Source: Serratia liquefaciens (GTDB lineage: Bacteria > Pseudomonadota > Gammaproteobacteria > Enterobacterales > Enterobacteriaceae). Taken from it: a stretch of 64,000 nucleotides of DNA. This document shows, in pieces, positions 11,066 to 21,176 of the stretch. Below the pieces are notes generated by a model, which worked only from the letters and a program-made list of their open reading frames with translations, ran no database searches and was not told where the DNA came from. Position numbers and translations under genes: made by a program. The stretch is from positions 2,603,019-2,667,018 of the forward strand of contig NZ_CP088930.1 of assembly GCF_027594825.1 (NCBI RefSeq), read 5' to 3'. Every line of letters starts with the position of its first letter. Positions within the stretch are counted from its first letter, which is position 1.

Positions 11066-11926
11066 CTAAGCTCCTATCGCCAGCCCGGCTCTTGCCATGC
11101 GCTCCGTCACCCAGGCTTTCGCCGCCCTCACTTCCTGTAGCGGATCGCTCGCAGTTTCGCTCCACATCTCAATCAGATAGGGACCGCGATAGCCGCTGTG
11201 CAACAAGGTACTAAAACAGCGTTCAAAATCGACCACCCCCTCGCCAAAGGCCACGTTTTTAAACTCGCCCGGGCGGGTATCTTTTACATGTACCGCCACG
11301 ATATGCCCGCGACCGGCCACCAGTTCCATCTGCACGTCGTTGTCCCAGGCCGACAGGTTGCCAATATCCGGATACAGCTGAAACCACGGGTTATTCAGGT
11401 AATGGGCATAGCCCAGCGCCTTGCTGATCGAGTTCATCAACGGGTAATCCATAATTTCCATCGCCAGCGTCACCTGGGCACGGCTGGCCATCTCCACCGC
11501 CTGTTTCAAACCGTCGCGGAACCTCTCGCGCGTATTGTCATTGGCCTGCTGGTAGTAAACGTCATAACCCGCCAATTGAATCACCCGGATACCGAGATCC
11601 TGTGCCAGCCGGATGGCTTTTTGCATAATCAGCAGCCCCTGGTTGCGCACCCCATCATCCTCGCTGCCTAAAGGAAACCGGCGGTGAGCGCTCAGGCACA
11701 GTGAAGGCACCCGTACGCCGCTGGTCGCAACGGCTTGAACCAGCGCCAGGCGCTGCTCGCGGCTCCAGTCCAGCCGTGCCTGACGGCTGTCGCTCTCATC
11801 TATCGACATCTCTACGAAATCAAATCCCAGTTCACCCGCCAGTTGCAGACGCGTCAGCCAGTCCTCTCCCGCCGGCAGTGCCTTTTCGTAGATGCCCAAA
11901 GGGACGGCCTTTTGCAACATAGCCAT
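11066..11926 (-). CDS. ulaE: UlaE, L-xylulose-5-phosphate 3-epimerase
   Basis: 286 residues, a TIM-barrel sugar-phosphate epimerase (AP endonuclease family 2 fold). The N-terminus [19 protein letters not shown] matches that recalled for E. coli UlaE, and metal ligands lie in MEIMDYP and the C-terminal LIEMWSE. It converts L-xylulose-5-phosphate to L-ribulose-5-phosphate. The ATG at 11926 has a GGGGG ribosome site; a second ATG at 11920 is also possible and gives the E. coli-like start MLQKAVPLG. It lies 3 bp after ulaD. Confidence 0.94.
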   Translation of the reverse strand: MAMLQKAVPLGIYEKALPAGEDWLTRLQLAGELGFDFVEMSIDESDSRQARLDWSREQRLALVQAVATSGVRVPSLCLSAHRRFPLGSEDDGVRNQGLLIMQKAIRLAQDLGIRVIQLAGYDVYYQQANDNTRERFRDGLKQAVEMASRAQVTLAMEIMDYPLMNSISKALGYAHYLNNPWFQLYPDIGNLSAWDNDVQMELVAGRGHIVAVHVKDTRPGEFKNVAFGEGVVDFERCFSTLLHSGYRGPYLIEMWSETASDPLQEVRAAKAWVTERMARAGLAIGA

Positions 11927-11929
11927 AAT

Positions 11930-12589
11930 TTACCCCCACAGTTGAGCAATAGCGCGCTTGAACTCACGTGCCGCTGCCACCGGATCCGCAGCATCGCGAA
12001 TGCTGCGCCCGGCGATGAATACATGAATAGGAATGCCCTGGAACAGCGGCAAATCGCCCAACGCCAGCCCACCGGTGACGGTCACCTTGAAGCCCATATC
12101 GGCAAGACGCCGAATAGCGGCGATATCTTCATCGCTCCAGGCCACACCGGCAGCCTGTGCATCGCGGCTACGGTGATAAACCACCTGCTGCACGCCCGCC
12201 TGACGCCACTCCACCGCTTGTTCCCAGGTCCAAAAGCCGGTCAGTTCAATCTGCACGTCGCCGTTGAACTCTTTCGCCACGGCCAGCGCACCTTTGGTGG
12301 TATTGATATCGGCGCAACAAATCACGGTGATCCAGTCTGCATGCGCCTCAAAACACATGCGCGCCAGGATCTGACCCGCATCGGCAATTTTAGCGTCCGC
12401 CAATACGATGCGATCCGGGTACAAGGCTTTCAGGTCACGCACGGCACGCACCCCTTCAGCCACGCACAAAATGGTGCCCACTTCGATGATGTCGACTTCG
12501 TCGGCGATCAGGCGTGTCGTACGATAGGCATCGTCCATTGACTGGTTATCCAGCGCCACCTGCAGCATAGGTAAATGTTGGGTCATCAT
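11930..12589 (-). CDS. ulaD: UlaD, 3-keto-L-gulonate-6-phosphate decarboxylase
   Basis: 219 residues of the orotidine-phosphate decarboxylase superfamily. Signature segments are [11 protein letters not shown] (the DxKxxD motif), [14 protein letters not shown] and the phosphate-binding [12 protein letters not shown]. It decarboxylates 3-keto-L-gulonate-6-phosphate to L-xylulose-5-phosphate, using magnesium. It follows ulaC in the operon with a 10-bp gap. Confidence 0.96.
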   Translation of the reverse strand: MMTQHLPMLQVALDNQSMDDAYRTTRLIADEVDIIEVGTILCVAEGVRAVRDLKALYPDRIVLADAKIADAGQILARMCFEAHADWITVICCADINTTKGALAVAKEFNGDVQIELTGFWTWEQAVEWRQAGVQQVVYHRSRDAQAAGVAWSDEDIAAIRRLADMGFKVTVTGGLALGDLPLFQGIPIHVFIAGRSIRDAADPVAAAREFKRAIAQLWG

Positions 12590-12599
12590 GCTCTCCTGG

Positions 12600-13073
12600 T
12601 TAATGCGTTGCCGCAGCCGCGGACGTTTGATTGATTAAATCCAGCACCTCAGCCACCGAGCGGCAGGCGCGCAAGCGTTCAAAATTGGCTTCGTCTTCAA
12701 ACAGGTTCACCACCTGCAGAATGCCAACTTCCTGATGCGTACGGCTGTCCACTGCGGCCAGGGTGATTAAGATATCGATAGGGTCGTTACCCTCATCGCC
12801 AAAACACACTGGCGTTTTCAACGTGACCAAAGCAAAACCGGTTTTCAGCACCCCTTCTTCCGGGCGACCGTGCGGCATCGCCAGCCCCGGTGCCAATACA
12901 AAATAAGGGCCGTGTCGTTCAACGCCGGCCAGGATGGCGTTGAAATAGCGGGGTTCTACCACCCCGGCGGCGACCAGCAGATCAACGCCCAATTTCACCG
13001 CCTGCTGCCAATCGGTGGCTTCCGCCTGCAGAAGGACTGACTTGTTCTGTGCCAGTGAGTCACTCAGTTTCAT
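12600..13073 (-). CDS. ulaC: UlaC, ascorbate-specific PTS EIIA component
   Basis: 157 residues, a mannitol/fructose-type EIIA domain. The phosphorylated histidine is His68 in [13 protein letters not shown]. It takes phosphate from HPr and passes it to UlaB. It lies between ulaB and ulaD with short gaps, consistent with one transcript. Confidence 0.95.
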   Translation of the reverse strand: MKLSDSLAQNKSVLLQAEATDWQQAVKLGVDLLVAAGVVEPRYFNAILAGVERHGPYFVLAPGLAMPHGRPEEGVLKTGFALVTLKTPVCFGDEGNDPIDILITLAAVDSRTHQEVGILQVVNLFEDEANFERLRACRSVAEVLDLINQTSAAAATH

Positions 13074-13083
13074 GGCCGTTCCC

Positions 13084-13392
13084 TCACTGGCTCAGGTCTT
13101 TGGGGAAATGCGCCCCAATCACTTCCATCAACTTGGGCCCAAAGTCGGCCGCAGAAAGCATATTGCGCACACCGACCACATACTTGTTGCCACTGACGAC
13201 AATCTCATCCGCCACATGAGTCGACGCGACGATAATGTCCGCGCTGCCCAGTTCGGATTTGTACTCCCCGACCGCACAGCTGTTCACCGTATGATTAACG
13301 CCCTGCTGGGTAAGGAATTGACCGACTTTCATTTTCATGATCATCGAGCTGCCTTGCCCGCAGCCGCATACCGCCAAAATTCGTACTGTCAT
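13084..13392 (-). CDS. ulaB: UlaB, ascorbate-specific PTS EIIB component
   Basis: 102 residues with the lactose-type EIIB P-loop [10 protein letters not shown] near the N-terminus; Cys9 is the expected phosphorylated residue. It transfers phosphate to L-ascorbate during entry through UlaA, giving L-ascorbate-6-phosphate. It lies 12 bp from ulaA and 10 bp from ulaC. Confidence 0.95.
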   Translation of the reverse strand: MTVRILAVCGCGQGSSMIMKMKVGQFLTQQGVNHTVNSCAVGEYKSELGSADIIVASTHVADEIVVSGNKYVVGVRNMLSAADFGPKLMEVIGAHFPKDLSQ

Positions 13393-13404
13393 GGTGCTCT
13401 CCCG

Positions 13405-14802
13405 TTACTGTGAGGCCGTTTCAGCCAGCTGTTTTTCCGCATCTTCTTCCGCGCGCAGGGTGCGCCCGGCGAAGAACATGTAAAGCAGTGCAATCACAAT
13501 CACCACCCCCATAAACCACAGGCCCAGGCTCAGGCCTTGCATCAATGGCGGTGCCAGAATCGACCAGTCCGCCATACCCATCCAGGCGCTCAGCCCGGTC
13601 AGCTTGACGGCCCAGACGCAGCCGAAGATCTCGATCATGCCCATCACCAGGCATATCTTCATGGCAGCACGCCAGCCGCCGAAATGATTGGCAAACACGC
13701 CGATAGTGGCATTTGAGAAAAACATCGGAATAAAACCGGGAATGATCATGATGGAGGAGCCGAGCGCCAGCAGTACCGCCACCGCAATCAACTGGCCAAT
13801 GGTGCCCCACATAAAGCCCCAGACCACGGCATTCGGTGCGAAGCTATAAATGGCGGCGCAGTCAATCGCCAGCACCGCGCCGGGGATCAGCCGCTGAGAA
13901 ATGCCATTGAAGGCTTCCGTCAGCTCGGCCACAAACATGCGCACGCCCTGCACAATGATGAAAATCGCCACCGCAAACATCAGCCCGGTTTGCAGAATGT
14001 AAATCGTCCAGTGCGTTTTCCCGGCCATGATCTGCAGCGTGTCCAGGCCAAATGAGCAGAGAATGATGCCGAAGAACAGCGTCATGACGATGGCGGTGGA
14101 AACGATATTGTCGTGGAAAATATTCAACCAGCCCGGCAGTTTCAATGCTTCCACGCTGTCTTCTTTCTTGCCCAGATAAGGGGCGATCTTATAAGCCACC
14201 CATGAGGCGAACTGCTGCTGGTGGCCAATAGAAAAACCACTGTTTTCGGTTACTGCCTGCGTCGGCTTGAACATCATGTTGGAGGTTATCCCCCAATACA
14301 GCGAGGCCAGCAGCGCGCTGCACAATACGGTAGTCCACATCCCGTAGCCCAGGATGTAGAAAAATACGGCTAACAGCCCAACCTGTTGGAACATGATATG
14401 GCCGGTGAGCATGATGGTGCGGATGCCGGTAATGCGCCGCAGCAGTACGTAGAGGGTATTGAGCGCCAGCGCCAGCAGCACTGCATATCCGACCCAGCTG
14501 TAGGCGTCCCCCATACGCTCAATGGTGGCCATCATTGAGGCGTAGGTATCAGAAATAGCCCCGTTGATGCCGTACACCTCCGATAACTTCGCCACCACCG
14601 GTTTGAAGGTGCTGGTCAAAATACCGGAACCGGCTTGCAGCAACATAAAGCCGATAATCGTCTTGATGGTGCCTTTGATGATCACGGCCGCGCTTTTGCG
14701 CAGCAAGACATAGCCAAGCAGCGTGACCAACCCCAGCAACAAGGGGGCGTTCGTCATCACCTGATTAAAAAAAACGGTGAAAATGGTGTAAAGGGTATCC
14801 AT
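13405..14802 (-). CDS. ulaA: UlaA, ascorbate-specific PTS EIIC permease
   Basis: 465 residues and strongly hydrophobic, with about ten or more membrane segments and the N-terminus [18 protein letters not shown]. It forms the membrane channel of the L-ascorbate phosphotransferase system. The frame extends 20 codons upstream to 14862, but the ATG at 14802 has a GGGAGAG ribosome site and matches the known UlaA start. First gene of ulaABCDEF, divergent from ulaG. Confidence 0.95.
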   Translation of the reverse strand: MDTLYTIFTVFFNQVMTNAPLLLGLVTLLGYVLLRKSAAVIIKGTIKTIIGFMLLQAGSGILTSTFKPVVAKLSEVYGINGAISDTYASMMATIERMGDAYSWVGYAVLLALALNTLYVLLRRITGIRTIMLTGHIMFQQVGLLAVFFYILGYGMWTTVLCSALLASLYWGITSNMMFKPTQAVTENSGFSIGHQQQFASWVAYKIAPYLGKKEDSVEALKLPGWLNIFHDNIVSTAIVMTLFFGIILCSFGLDTLQIMAGKTHWTIYILQTGLMFAVAIFIIVQGVRMFVAELTEAFNGISQRLIPGAVLAIDCAAIYSFAPNAVVWGFMWGTIGQLIAVAVLLALGSSIMIIPGFIPMFFSNATIGVFANHFGGWRAAMKICLVMGMIEIFGCVWAVKLTGLSAWMGMADWSILAPPLMQGLSLGLWFMGVVIVIALLYMFFAGRTLRAEEDAEKQLAETASQ

Positions 14803-14915
14803 CTGGCTCTCCCGGTAGCGTTTGCATGCTTGTTGCGCATTGGCGGACGCTACCAGCACCAACGCCAGGCGTCGCAGTCACGCAGGAACAGCCTCACCAT
14901 ACCAATCACCAAGAA

Positions 14916-14946
14916 TCACAAAAAGATTATAAATGATTATTTGTGA
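14916..14946. promoter_or_regulatory. Putative UlaR operator on the ulaA side
   Basis: TCACAAA (14916-14922) and its complement TTTGTGA (14940-14946) flank the core TAAATGATTAT (14930-14940). The same core recurs at 15151-15161. UlaR, a DeoR-family repressor, is known to control both ula promoters; assignment of these sites to it is inference. Confidence 0.5.
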
Positions 14947-15135
14947 ACAACCTCGCAAGATATAAAACAATTCTATGTTGATTCAATACCCTAAGATTTG
15001 CCCCACCGATTACCCATTGAATTAAATTACCTTTTACTCATTTTCCATCCATGACCTGTAGCTGACCCGCTAGCAAGCCAAACGCTTTACTGCATTGCCA
15101 GCTTAAAAAAACGGTGCTAGATTCAGTCAAAATCG

Positions 15136-15168
15136 ATCACATTAAATCTTTAAATGATTATATGTGAT
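15136..15168. promoter_or_regulatory. Putative UlaR operator on the ulaG side
   Basis: ATCACAT (15136-15142) and its complement ATGTGAT (15162-15168) flank the core TAAATGATTAT (15151-15161), repeating the ulaA-side site. It lies 40 bp upstream of the ulaG start. Confidence 0.5.
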
Positions 15169-15207
15169 TACTTAAGTCACTGAACCGCAAATGATGAGAG
15201 GTTAACC

Positions 15208-16272
15208 ATGAGCAAAGTCGCAACGATTACGCGCGAATCCTGGATACTGAACACCTTCCCTGAATGGGGAACCTGGCTGAATGAAGAAATTGAACGCGAG
15301 CAGGTCGCGCCAGGCACTTTCGCCATGTGGTGGCTGGGATGCACCGGCATCTGGCTGAAGTCGGAGGGAAGCGCAAACCTGTGCGTTGATTTCTGGTGCG
15401 GTACCGGCAAACAAAGCCACAGCAACCCACTGATGAAGAACGGCCACCAGATGCAACGCATGGCCGGGGTAAAAAAATTACAACCCAACCTGCGCACCAC
15501 CCCCTGTGTGCTCGATCCTTTTGCGATCAAGGACATTGATGCCGTCCTGGCCACCCACGATCACAACGATCATATCGACGTTAACGTTGCCGCCGCCGTA
15601 ATGCAGAACTGCGCGGCTTCGGTGCCTTTTATCGGGCCACAAAGCTGCGTGGACATCTGGATCGGCTGGGGAGTGCCACGCGAACGCTGCATCACGGTAA
15701 AACCGGGGGACGTGATCAAAATCAAGGATGTGGAAATTCACGCGCTGGATGCTTTTGACCGCACGGCCTTGATCACGCTGCCGGTGGAACAAAAAGCCGC
15801 CGGCGTGCTGCCGGACGGCATGAACGAGCGAGCGGTAAATTACCTGTTCAAAACACCGGGCGGCAACTTGTACCACAGCGGTGACTCGCACTATTCCAAC
15901 TACTACGCCAAACACGGCAATGATCATCAAATCGACGTGGCGTTGGGTTCCTATGGCGAGAACCCCCGTGGCGTCACCGACAAAATGACCAGCGCCGACA
16001 TTCTGCGCATGGCGGAATCATTGAATGCCAAACTGGTGATCCCGTTCCATCACGACATATGGTCAAATTTCCAGGCGGATCCGCAGGAAATCCGCATGCT
16101 TTGGGAAATGAAAAAGGATCGGCTCCAATACGGCTTCAAGCCTTTTATCTGGCAGGTTGGCGGCAAATTTACCTGGCCGCTGGATAAAGATAATCTGGAG
16201 TACCACTACCCACGCGGTTTTGACGACTGCTTTACCCTTGAACCCGATTTGCCATTCAAATCCTTCCTGTAA
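15208..16272 (+). CDS. ulaG: UlaG, L-ascorbate-6-phosphate lactonase
   Basis: 354 residues, the same length as E. coli UlaG. A metallo-beta-lactamase fold with the metal-binding motif [10 protein letters not shown]. It hydrolyses L-ascorbate-6-phosphate to 3-keto-L-gulonate-6-phosphate, the substrate of UlaD, in the cytoplasm. The ATG has a GAGAGG ribosome site. The gene is divergent from ulaABCDEF and precedes ulaR, the E. coli arrangement. Confidence 0.97.
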   Translation: MSKVATITRESWILNTFPEWGTWLNEEIEREQVAPGTFAMWWLGCTGIWLKSEGSANLCVDFWCGTGKQSHSNPLMKNGHQMQRMAGVKKLQPNLRTTPCVLDPFAIKDIDAVLATHDHNDHIDVNVAAAVMQNCAASVPFIGPQSCVDIWIGWGVPRERCITVKPGDVIKIKDVEIHALDAFDRTALITLPVEQKAAGVLPDGMNERAVNYLFKTPGGNLYHSGDSHYSNYYAKHGNDHQIDVALGSYGENPRGVTDKMTSADILRMAESLNAKLVIPFHHDIWSNFQADPQEIRMLWEMKKDRLQYGFKPFIWQVGGKFTWPLDKDNLEYHYPRGFDDCFTLEPDLPFKSFL

Positions 16273-16391
16273 CCAGGCTATGGGGCATTTTGATGTCATA
16301 CCTATGCGCACTTTTGAACAGCAATGATTCAAATCGTCAGAAGCTGCGCATATAATCAAAAAAACTGTCCCCACTCCCTGATGGAGCCTGC

Positions 16392-17147
16392 ATGACTGAG
16401 TCCCAACGCCATAATGCCCTTCTCGATCTCTTACAGCATAAGGGGCAGATCTCCGTAGCGGACGTGATAACCGCGTTTGAAATATCCCCCGCCACCGCGC
16501 GCCGCGATATCAACAAACTGAATGAGATCGGTAAACTGCGTAAGGTTCGCAATGGGGCAGAAGCCACCAGCACCCCTCGCGCAGCATGGACGCCACTCAA
16601 TATCCACCAGGCCCAGCATTTGGACGAGAAAATGCGTATTGCCAAAGCGGCAGCGCAACTGTGCCAGCCGGGCGAAAGCGTAGTGATTAACTGTGGCTCG
16701 ACCGCTTTTCTGCTGGGGCGTGAGATGTGCGGCAAAGACGTGCAGGTGATCACCAACTACCTGCCGTTGGCCAACTACTTGATTGAGCAAGAGCACGACA
16801 GCGTGGTGATCATGGGTGGCCAGTACAATAAAACTCAGTCCATCACCCTGGCACCGCAGGACGGCGACGCTTCTCTGTATGCCGGCCACTGGATGTTCAC
16901 CAGCGGCATCGGCCTGACCGCCGATGGCTTGTACAAAACCGATATGCTGACCGCCATGGCCGAGCAGAAGATGCTGAACTATGTCGGTAAACTGGTGGTG
17001 CTGGTCGATAGCAGCAAAATTGGTCAGCGCGCAGGCATGCTGTTCAGTCGCACCGAGCAAATCGACATGGTGATAACCGGCCGTGACGCATCTCCAGCTA
17101 TCGTAGAGCAGCTGCGCTTGCAAGGTGTTGAAGTACAGCTGGTGTGA
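16392..17147 (+). CDS. ulaR: UlaR, DeoR-family repressor of the ascorbate regulon
   Basis: 251 residues. The N-terminal DeoR-type helix-turn-helix includes [20 protein letters not shown]; the C-terminal half is a sugar-phosphate sensor domain with [12 protein letters not shown]. UlaR represses ulaG and ulaABCDEF and is released by L-ascorbate-6-phosphate. The gene lies 119 bp after ulaG on the same strand. Context and recalled similarity separate it from the related GlpR encoded 1.5 kb downstream. Confidence 0.93.
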   Translation: MTESQRHNALLDLLQHKGQISVADVITAFEISPATARRDINKLNEIGKLRKVRNGAEATSTPRAAWTPLNIHQAQHLDEKMRIAKAAAQLCQPGESVVINCGSTAFLLGREMCGKDVQVITNYLPLANYLIEQEHDSVVIMGGQYNKTQSITLAPQDGDASLYAGHWMFTSGIGLTADGLYKTDMLTAMAEQKMLNYVGKLVVLVDSSKIGQRAGMLFSRTEQIDMVITGRDASPAIVEQLRLQGVEVQLV

Positions 17148-17231
17148 TAAACCATAGTCTTCATCTGGTCTTAATTGGCACGAAATTGATTACAATGGCG
17201 GCATATTCTTATTACGAGGCAGTTGGCAGTT

Positions 17232-17558
17232 ATGGAACAGTTTGAAGCGATCAACGTTGAGCAGGCGCACAGCCGTTGGAAAGACGACAGCGCCGCGCTG
17301 GTCGACATCCGCGATCCCCAGAGTTTTGAAGCCGGGCATACGCCAGGCGCCTTCCACCTGACCAACGCCAGCCTGCAAACCTTCATGCAGCAAAACGACT
17401 TTGATCGTCCGGTGATGGTGATGTGCTACCACGGCAACAGCAGCCGCAGCGCGGCGCAATACCTGCTGCATCAGGGGTTTGACGCGGTGTACAGCATCGA
17501 CGGCGGCTTTGAGGCCTGGGCTCGCCAGTATCCTCAGGACGTTGAAACCTCCGCATAA
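17232..17558 (+). CDS. glpE: GlpE, thiosulfate sulfurtransferase
   Basis: 108 residues, a single rhodanese domain. The active-site loop is CYHGNSS with catalytic Cys65. It transfers sulfane sulfur from thiosulfate to cyanide or dithiols; the physiological acceptor may be thioredoxin. The frame continues to a TTG at 17223, but the ATG at 17232 (MEQFEAINV) matches E. coli GlpE; the nearest ribosome-like GAGG (17216-17219) is 12 bp away, a long spacing. First gene of glpEGR, although a hairpin separates it from glpG. Confidence 0.95.
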   Translation: MEQFEAINVEQAHSRWKDDSAALVDIRDPQSFEAGHTPGAFHLTNASLQTFMQQNDFDRPVMVMCYHGNSSRSAAQYLLHQGFDAVYSIDGGFEAWARQYPQDVETSA

Positions 17559-17565
17559 TCCTCCC

Positions 17566-17592
17566 CCCGCCGTCTCGGCGGGTTCCTTTTTC
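17566..17592 (+). terminator. Terminator-like hairpin between glpE and glpG
   Basis: CCCGCCG (17566-17572) pairs with CGGCGGG (17576-17582) around a 3-nt loop, followed by TTCCTTTTT. It would lower read-through from glpE into glpG and glpR. Confidence 0.7.
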
Positions 17593-17725
17593 GCGCTTTT
17601 AGTGAGTGTTTTTGCGGGTTTTTCACAGATCTGCTGCCTGCGCTCAGGGTTTCGACGGTATAATCGGCCGTCAACGCCATCGGGGCAAACCGGCGGCTAA
17701 AATCATTCACTTAGACGGAAAAGCC

Positions 17726-18562
17726 ATGGTTAGAGTAATCGCCGTATCCAACCCCCGCCTGGCGCAGGCCTTTGTCGACTATATGGCGACACAGGGCATC
17801 GAGCTACGGGTGCACAACAGCGGCGAAGCGGCGGAAATCTGGCTGGCTGACGACAGCCGCCTGGAACAGGTGCAACATGAGCTGCAGCAGTTTCTGATCG
17901 ATCCGCTCAACAGCCGCTACCGGGCCGCCAGTTGGCAGGCCGGCAAGACCGACGCCGAGCTGCACTACCAGGGCTATTCTTATCTGCAAACCTTGCGCAG
18001 CAAGGCCGGCCCGCTGACGCTGAGCGTGATGGCGCTGTGCATTGTGGTCTATATCCTGATGCAGATACTGGGCGACGACGCGGTAATGTACTGGCTGTCC
18101 TGGCCGCAGAACAGCGAGCAGTACACGCAACTGTGGCGCTGGGTCAGCCATGCTTTCCTGCATTTCTCGCTGCTGCACATCACCTTTAACCTGATGTGGT
18201 GGTGGTATCTCGGCGGCCCGATGGAAAAACGCCTCGGCGCCGGCAAGCTGTTCGTGCTGGCGGTGGTCTCGGCCTTTTTCAGCGGTTGGGCGCAGTCGCT
18301 GTTCAGCGGTGCCTTGTTCGGTGGTCTGTCCGGCGTGGTCTATGCGCTGATGGGTTACTGCTGGCTTAGCGGCGAACGTGCGCCGGAACGCGGTCTGATG
18401 CTGCCACGCGGCCTGATGGTGTTTTCGGTGCTGTGGCTGGTGGCCGGATATTTCGATATTTTAGGAATGTCGATCGCTAACGCGGCACACGTAGCCGGTT
18501 TAGTGTTAGGGTTATTGATGGCATTTTGGGACACGCGTCATCGCGCGCACAACGAACAATAA
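17726..18562 (+). CDS. glpG: GlpG, rhomboid intramembrane serine protease
   Basis: 278 residues. A cytoplasmic N-terminal domain (about 1-90) is followed by six transmembrane helices. Rhomboid hallmarks are [19 protein letters not shown], the catalytic serine Ser202 in [11 protein letters not shown], and catalytic His255 in [11 protein letters not shown]. It cleaves membrane proteins within or near transmembrane segments. The frame is open far upstream (17606), but the ATG at 17726 gives the usual N-terminus. It lies 36 bp before glpR. Confidence 0.96.
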   Translation: MVRVIAVSNPRLAQAFVDYMATQGIELRVHNSGEAAEIWLADDSRLEQVQHELQQFLIDPLNSRYRAASWQAGKTDAELHYQGYSYLQTLRSKAGPLTLSVMALCIVVYILMQILGDDAVMYWLSWPQNSEQYTQLWRWVSHAFLHFSLLHITFNLMWWWYLGGPMEKRLGAGKLFVLAVVSAFFSGWAQSLFSGALFGGLSGVVYALMGYCWLSGERAPERGLMLPRGLMVFSVLWLVAGYFDILGMSIANAAHVAGLVLGLLMAFWDTRHRAHNEQ

Positions 18563-18598
18563 CAGCCAGGTACAAGCCGGGCGTTTTAGGGGATTACC

Positions 18599-19357
18599 GT
18601 GAAGCAAACACAGCGTCATGACGCAATTATCGAGCTGGTGCGCCTGCAGGGCTATGTCAGCACGGAAGAACTGGTCGAACATTTTGACGTCAGCCCGCAA
18701 ACGATTCGCCGTGATTTGAATGACCTGGCCGATCAGAACAAAATCCAACGCCACCACGGTGGGGCCGCGCTGCCCTCCAGCTCGGTGAATGCCGCGTATA
18801 ACGATCGTAAAGTGATGTGGTCGGAACAGAAAGCGCGTATTGCCCAACGCGTCGCCAGCCAGATCCCGGACGGCGCCACGCTGTTTATCGACATCGGCAC
18901 CACGCCGGAAGCGGTCGCTCATGCGCTGATGAACCACAAGAACCTGCGCGTGGTGACCAATAACCTGAACGTCGCCACCCTGCTGACCGCCAAAGAAGAT
19001 TTCCGCCTGATCCTGGCCGGTGGCGAAGTGCGCACCCGCGACGGCGGCATCATGGGCGAGGCCACGCTGGACTTTATCTCTCAGTTCCGTCTCGATTACG
19101 GCATTCTGGGTATCAGCGGCATCGATATGGACGGCTCGCTGCTCGAATTCGACTATCACGAAGTGCGCACCAAACGCGCAATTATCGAAAACTCGCGCTG
19201 CGTCATGCTGGTGACCGACCACTCCAAATTCGGCCGCAATGCGATGGTCAACCTTGGTAACATGAACCTGATCGACTATCTGTTTACCGACCAGCTGCCA
19301 CCGCCAAGCGTGATGAAAATCATCGAGCAGTACGACGTACAGCTCGAACTGTGCTAA
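18599..19357 (+). CDS. glpR: GlpR, glycerol-3-phosphate regulon repressor
   Basis: 252 residues with a GTG start. The DeoR-type helix-turn-helix (STEELVEHFDVSPQTIRRDL) is followed by the sensor domain with FIDIGTTPEAVAHAL, closely matching E. coli GlpR. It represses glpD, glpFK, glpTQ and glpACB and is induced by glycerol-3-phosphate. It is directly upstream of, and collinear with, glpD. In E. coli glpEGR is transcribed away from glpD, so this arrangement differs. Confidence 0.97.
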   Translation: MKQTQRHDAIIELVRLQGYVSTEELVEHFDVSPQTIRRDLNDLADQNKIQRHHGGAALPSSSVNAAYNDRKVMWSEQKARIAQRVASQIPDGATLFIDIGTTPEAVAHALMNHKNLRVVTNNLNVATLLTAKEDFRLILAGGEVRTRDGGIMGEATLDFISQFRLDYGILGISGIDMDGSLLEFDYHEVRTKRAIIENSRCVMLVTDHSKFGRNAMVNLGNMNLIDYLFTDQLPPPSVMKIIEQYDVQLELC

Positions 19358-19421
19358 GCCCTTTCCGCCACGTTTAACCCTGCGGTACCGCTTTTCAGCG
19401 CCATTACGCCCGCCGTTTTCT

Positions 19422-19446
19422 CCGGGGTTCAGCCTGCTGACCCCGG
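19422..19446 (+). terminator. Hairpin after glpR
   Basis: CCGGGG at 19422-19427 pairs with CCCCGG at 19441-19446, with a further CAG/CTG pairing inside. No T-run follows, so this is a weak candidate for the end of glpEGR. Confidence 0.4.
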
Positions 19447-19569
19447 TCATTCCCAATCGAAATACCCCCTCTTTTTGTATAACTACTATCATCAAACTGT
19501 TACCTCTATCACGCCTAAATGTTTTTGTTTGGTTAAGTCTTGGCTTGTTTGTTGGTTTTTGATTACAAT

Positions 19570-19609
19570 CGTGAGCGAAAACGAACATGAAAGAGCTATT
19601 TCGAACATC
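19570..19609 (+). promoter_or_regulatory. Tandem GlpR operator-like sites upstream of glpD
   Basis: Two CGAACAT half-sites (19582-19588 and 19602-19608) lie exactly 20 bp apart, the length of a GlpR operator. Aligned to the consensus WATKYTCGWWAWCGMWMATW as I recall it, 19570-19589 matches at 15 of 20 positions and 19590-19609 at 14 of 20. They end 14 bp before the glpD GTG, so a bound repressor would block transcription. Confidence 0.65.
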
Positions 19610-19623
19610 TGGAGGAAGTTGAC

Positions 19624-21132
19624 GTGGAAACCAAAGACTTGATCGTTATCGGTGGCGGCATCAACGGTGCCGGCATCGCGGCGGATGCTGCCGGGCGCGG
19701 CCTGTCCGTACTGCTGCTGGAAGCGCAAGACTTGGCCTGTGCTACGTCTTCCGCCAGTTCCAAACTGATCCACGGTGGCCTGCGCTACCTGGAACACTAT
19801 GAATTCCGTTTGGTCAGCGAAGCGCTGGCAGAACGTGAAGTGCTGCTGAAACTGGCACCGCACATTGCCTTCCCAATGCGCTTTCGCCTGCCGCACCAGC
19901 CACACCTGCGTCCGGCCTGGATGATCCGTATCGGCCTGTTCCTGTACGATCACCTGGGCAAACGCACCAGCCTGCCGGGCAGCAAGGGTTTGCGCTTTGG
20001 ACCAGAATCGGTGCTGAAGCCTGAATTGAAGCGCGGTTTCGAATATTCCGACTGCTGGGTTGACGATGCTCGCCTGGTGGTGTTGAACGCCCAGGAAGTG
20101 GAAAAACGCGGTGGCGAAGTTCGCACTCGCACCAAGGTCACCCGTGCATGGCGTGAGAATGGCCTGTGGATGGTTGAAGCGGTCGATGTCGACAGCGGCA
20201 AAACCTTTACCTGGCGTGCCAAGGGCCTGGTGAACGCCACTGGCCCATGGGTGAAGCACTTCTTCGACGACGGCCTGAAGCTGAAATCGCCTTACGGTAT
20301 CCGCCTGATCAAAGGCAGCCACATCGTGGTGCCGCGCGTACACGATCAGCCGCAGTCCTATATTCTGCAGAACGAAGACCACCGTATCGTCTTCGTGATC
20401 CCATGGAATGACGAGTTCTCCATCATCGGCACCACCGACGTGGAATACCACGGCGATCCGAAAGACGTGAAGATTGACGATAACGAAATCAACTACCTGC
20501 TGAAAGTGTATAACGATCACTTCAAGAAACAGCTGGGCCGTGACGATATCGTCTGGACTTACTCCGGCGTGCGCCCACTGTGCGACGACGAATCGGACTC
20601 ACCGCAGGCGGTCACCCGCGACTACACGCTGGACGTGCATGACGAACAGGGCAAAGCGCCGCTGCTGTCGGTGTTCGGCGGTAAGCTGACCACCTATCGC
20701 AAGCTGGCTGAGCATGCGATGGAAAAACTGGCGCACTACTACCCTGGCTGCGGCCCGGCGTGGACCAAAAACGGTTCGCTGCCAGGCGGCGACATCGGTG
20801 GCGATCGCGACAGCTACGCCGCAAAACTGCGCCGCGAGCACAGCTGGTTGCCTGAAGCACTGGCGCGTCGCTTTGCTCGCACCTACGGCAGCCACAGTGA
20901 GCTGATCCTGGCCGGTGCCAACAGCCTCAACGATCTGGGCGAAGATTTCGGTCACGGCCTGCATGAAGCCGAGCTGCGCTACCTGATCGAAAAAGAGTGG
21001 GTGGTAGAGCTGGATGACGCTATCTGGCGCCGCACCAAGTTGGGTATGTGGTTGGACGAAGCGCAGCAGGCACGAGTCAAAGCCTGGCTGGCGGAACACG
21101 CGAAAGCGAAAATGCTGTCTCTGGCATCGTAA
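19624..21132 (+). CDS. glpD: GlpD, aerobic glycerol-3-phosphate dehydrogenase
   Basis: 502 residues. The FAD-binding Rossmann motif IGGGINGAGIAADAAGRG starts at residue 8, followed by the family signature SSASSKLIHGGLRYLE. It is a peripheral inner-membrane flavoenzyme that oxidises sn-glycerol-3-phosphate to dihydroxyacetone phosphate and passes electrons to quinone. The GTG start at 19624 has a strong GGAGGAAG ribosome site. Candidate GlpR operators lie directly upstream and a strong terminator directly downstream. Confidence 0.98.
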   Translation: METKDLIVIGGGINGAGIAADAAGRGLSVLLLEAQDLACATSSASSKLIHGGLRYLEHYEFRLVSEALAEREVLLKLAPHIAFPMRFRLPHQPHLRPAWMIRIGLFLYDHLGKRTSLPGSKGLRFGPESVLKPELKRGFEYSDCWVDDARLVVLNAQEVEKRGGEVRTRTKVTRAWRENGLWMVEAVDVDSGKTFTWRAKGLVNATGPWVKHFFDDGLKLKSPYGIRLIKGSHIVVPRVHDQPQSYILQNEDHRIVFVIPWNDEFSIIGTTDVEYHGDPKDVKIDDNEINYLLKVYNDHFKKQLGRDDIVWTYSGVRPLCDDESDSPQAVTRDYTLDVHDEQGKAPLLSVFGGKLTTYRKLAEHAMEKLAHYYPGCGPAWTKNGSLPGGDIGGDRDSYAAKLRREHSWLPEALARRFARTYGSHSELILAGANSLNDLGEDFGHGLHEAELRYLIEKEWVVELDDAIWRRTKLGMWLDEAQQARVKAWLAEHAKAKMLSLAS

Positions 21133-21144
21133 GACGCCAAACGT

Positions 21145-21173
21145 AAAAAGGGCCGGATATCCGGCCCTTTTTT
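21145..21173. terminator. Bidirectional terminator between glpD and glgP
   Basis: A perfect palindrome built on GGGCCGGAT (21150-21158) and its complement (21159-21167), flanked by an A-run on the left and a T-run on the right. It serves the converging glpD and glg transcripts. Confidence 0.9.
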
Positions 21174-21176
21174 ACA

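Larger units (their letters stand above)
14803..15207. other. ulaA-ulaG divergent control region
   Basis: 405 bp between the two ascorbate transcripts. It is much richer in A+T than the flanking genes and contains two operator-like sites sharing an 11-bp core, one nearer each gene. The spacing (about 220 bp) would suit repression by DNA looping. No gene is seen here. Confidence 0.6.

Noticed and set aside
18512..19588. 358-codon leftward frame across glpR
   Set aside because: Antisense to glpR, which has a clear DeoR domain; it also runs over the GlpR operator region.
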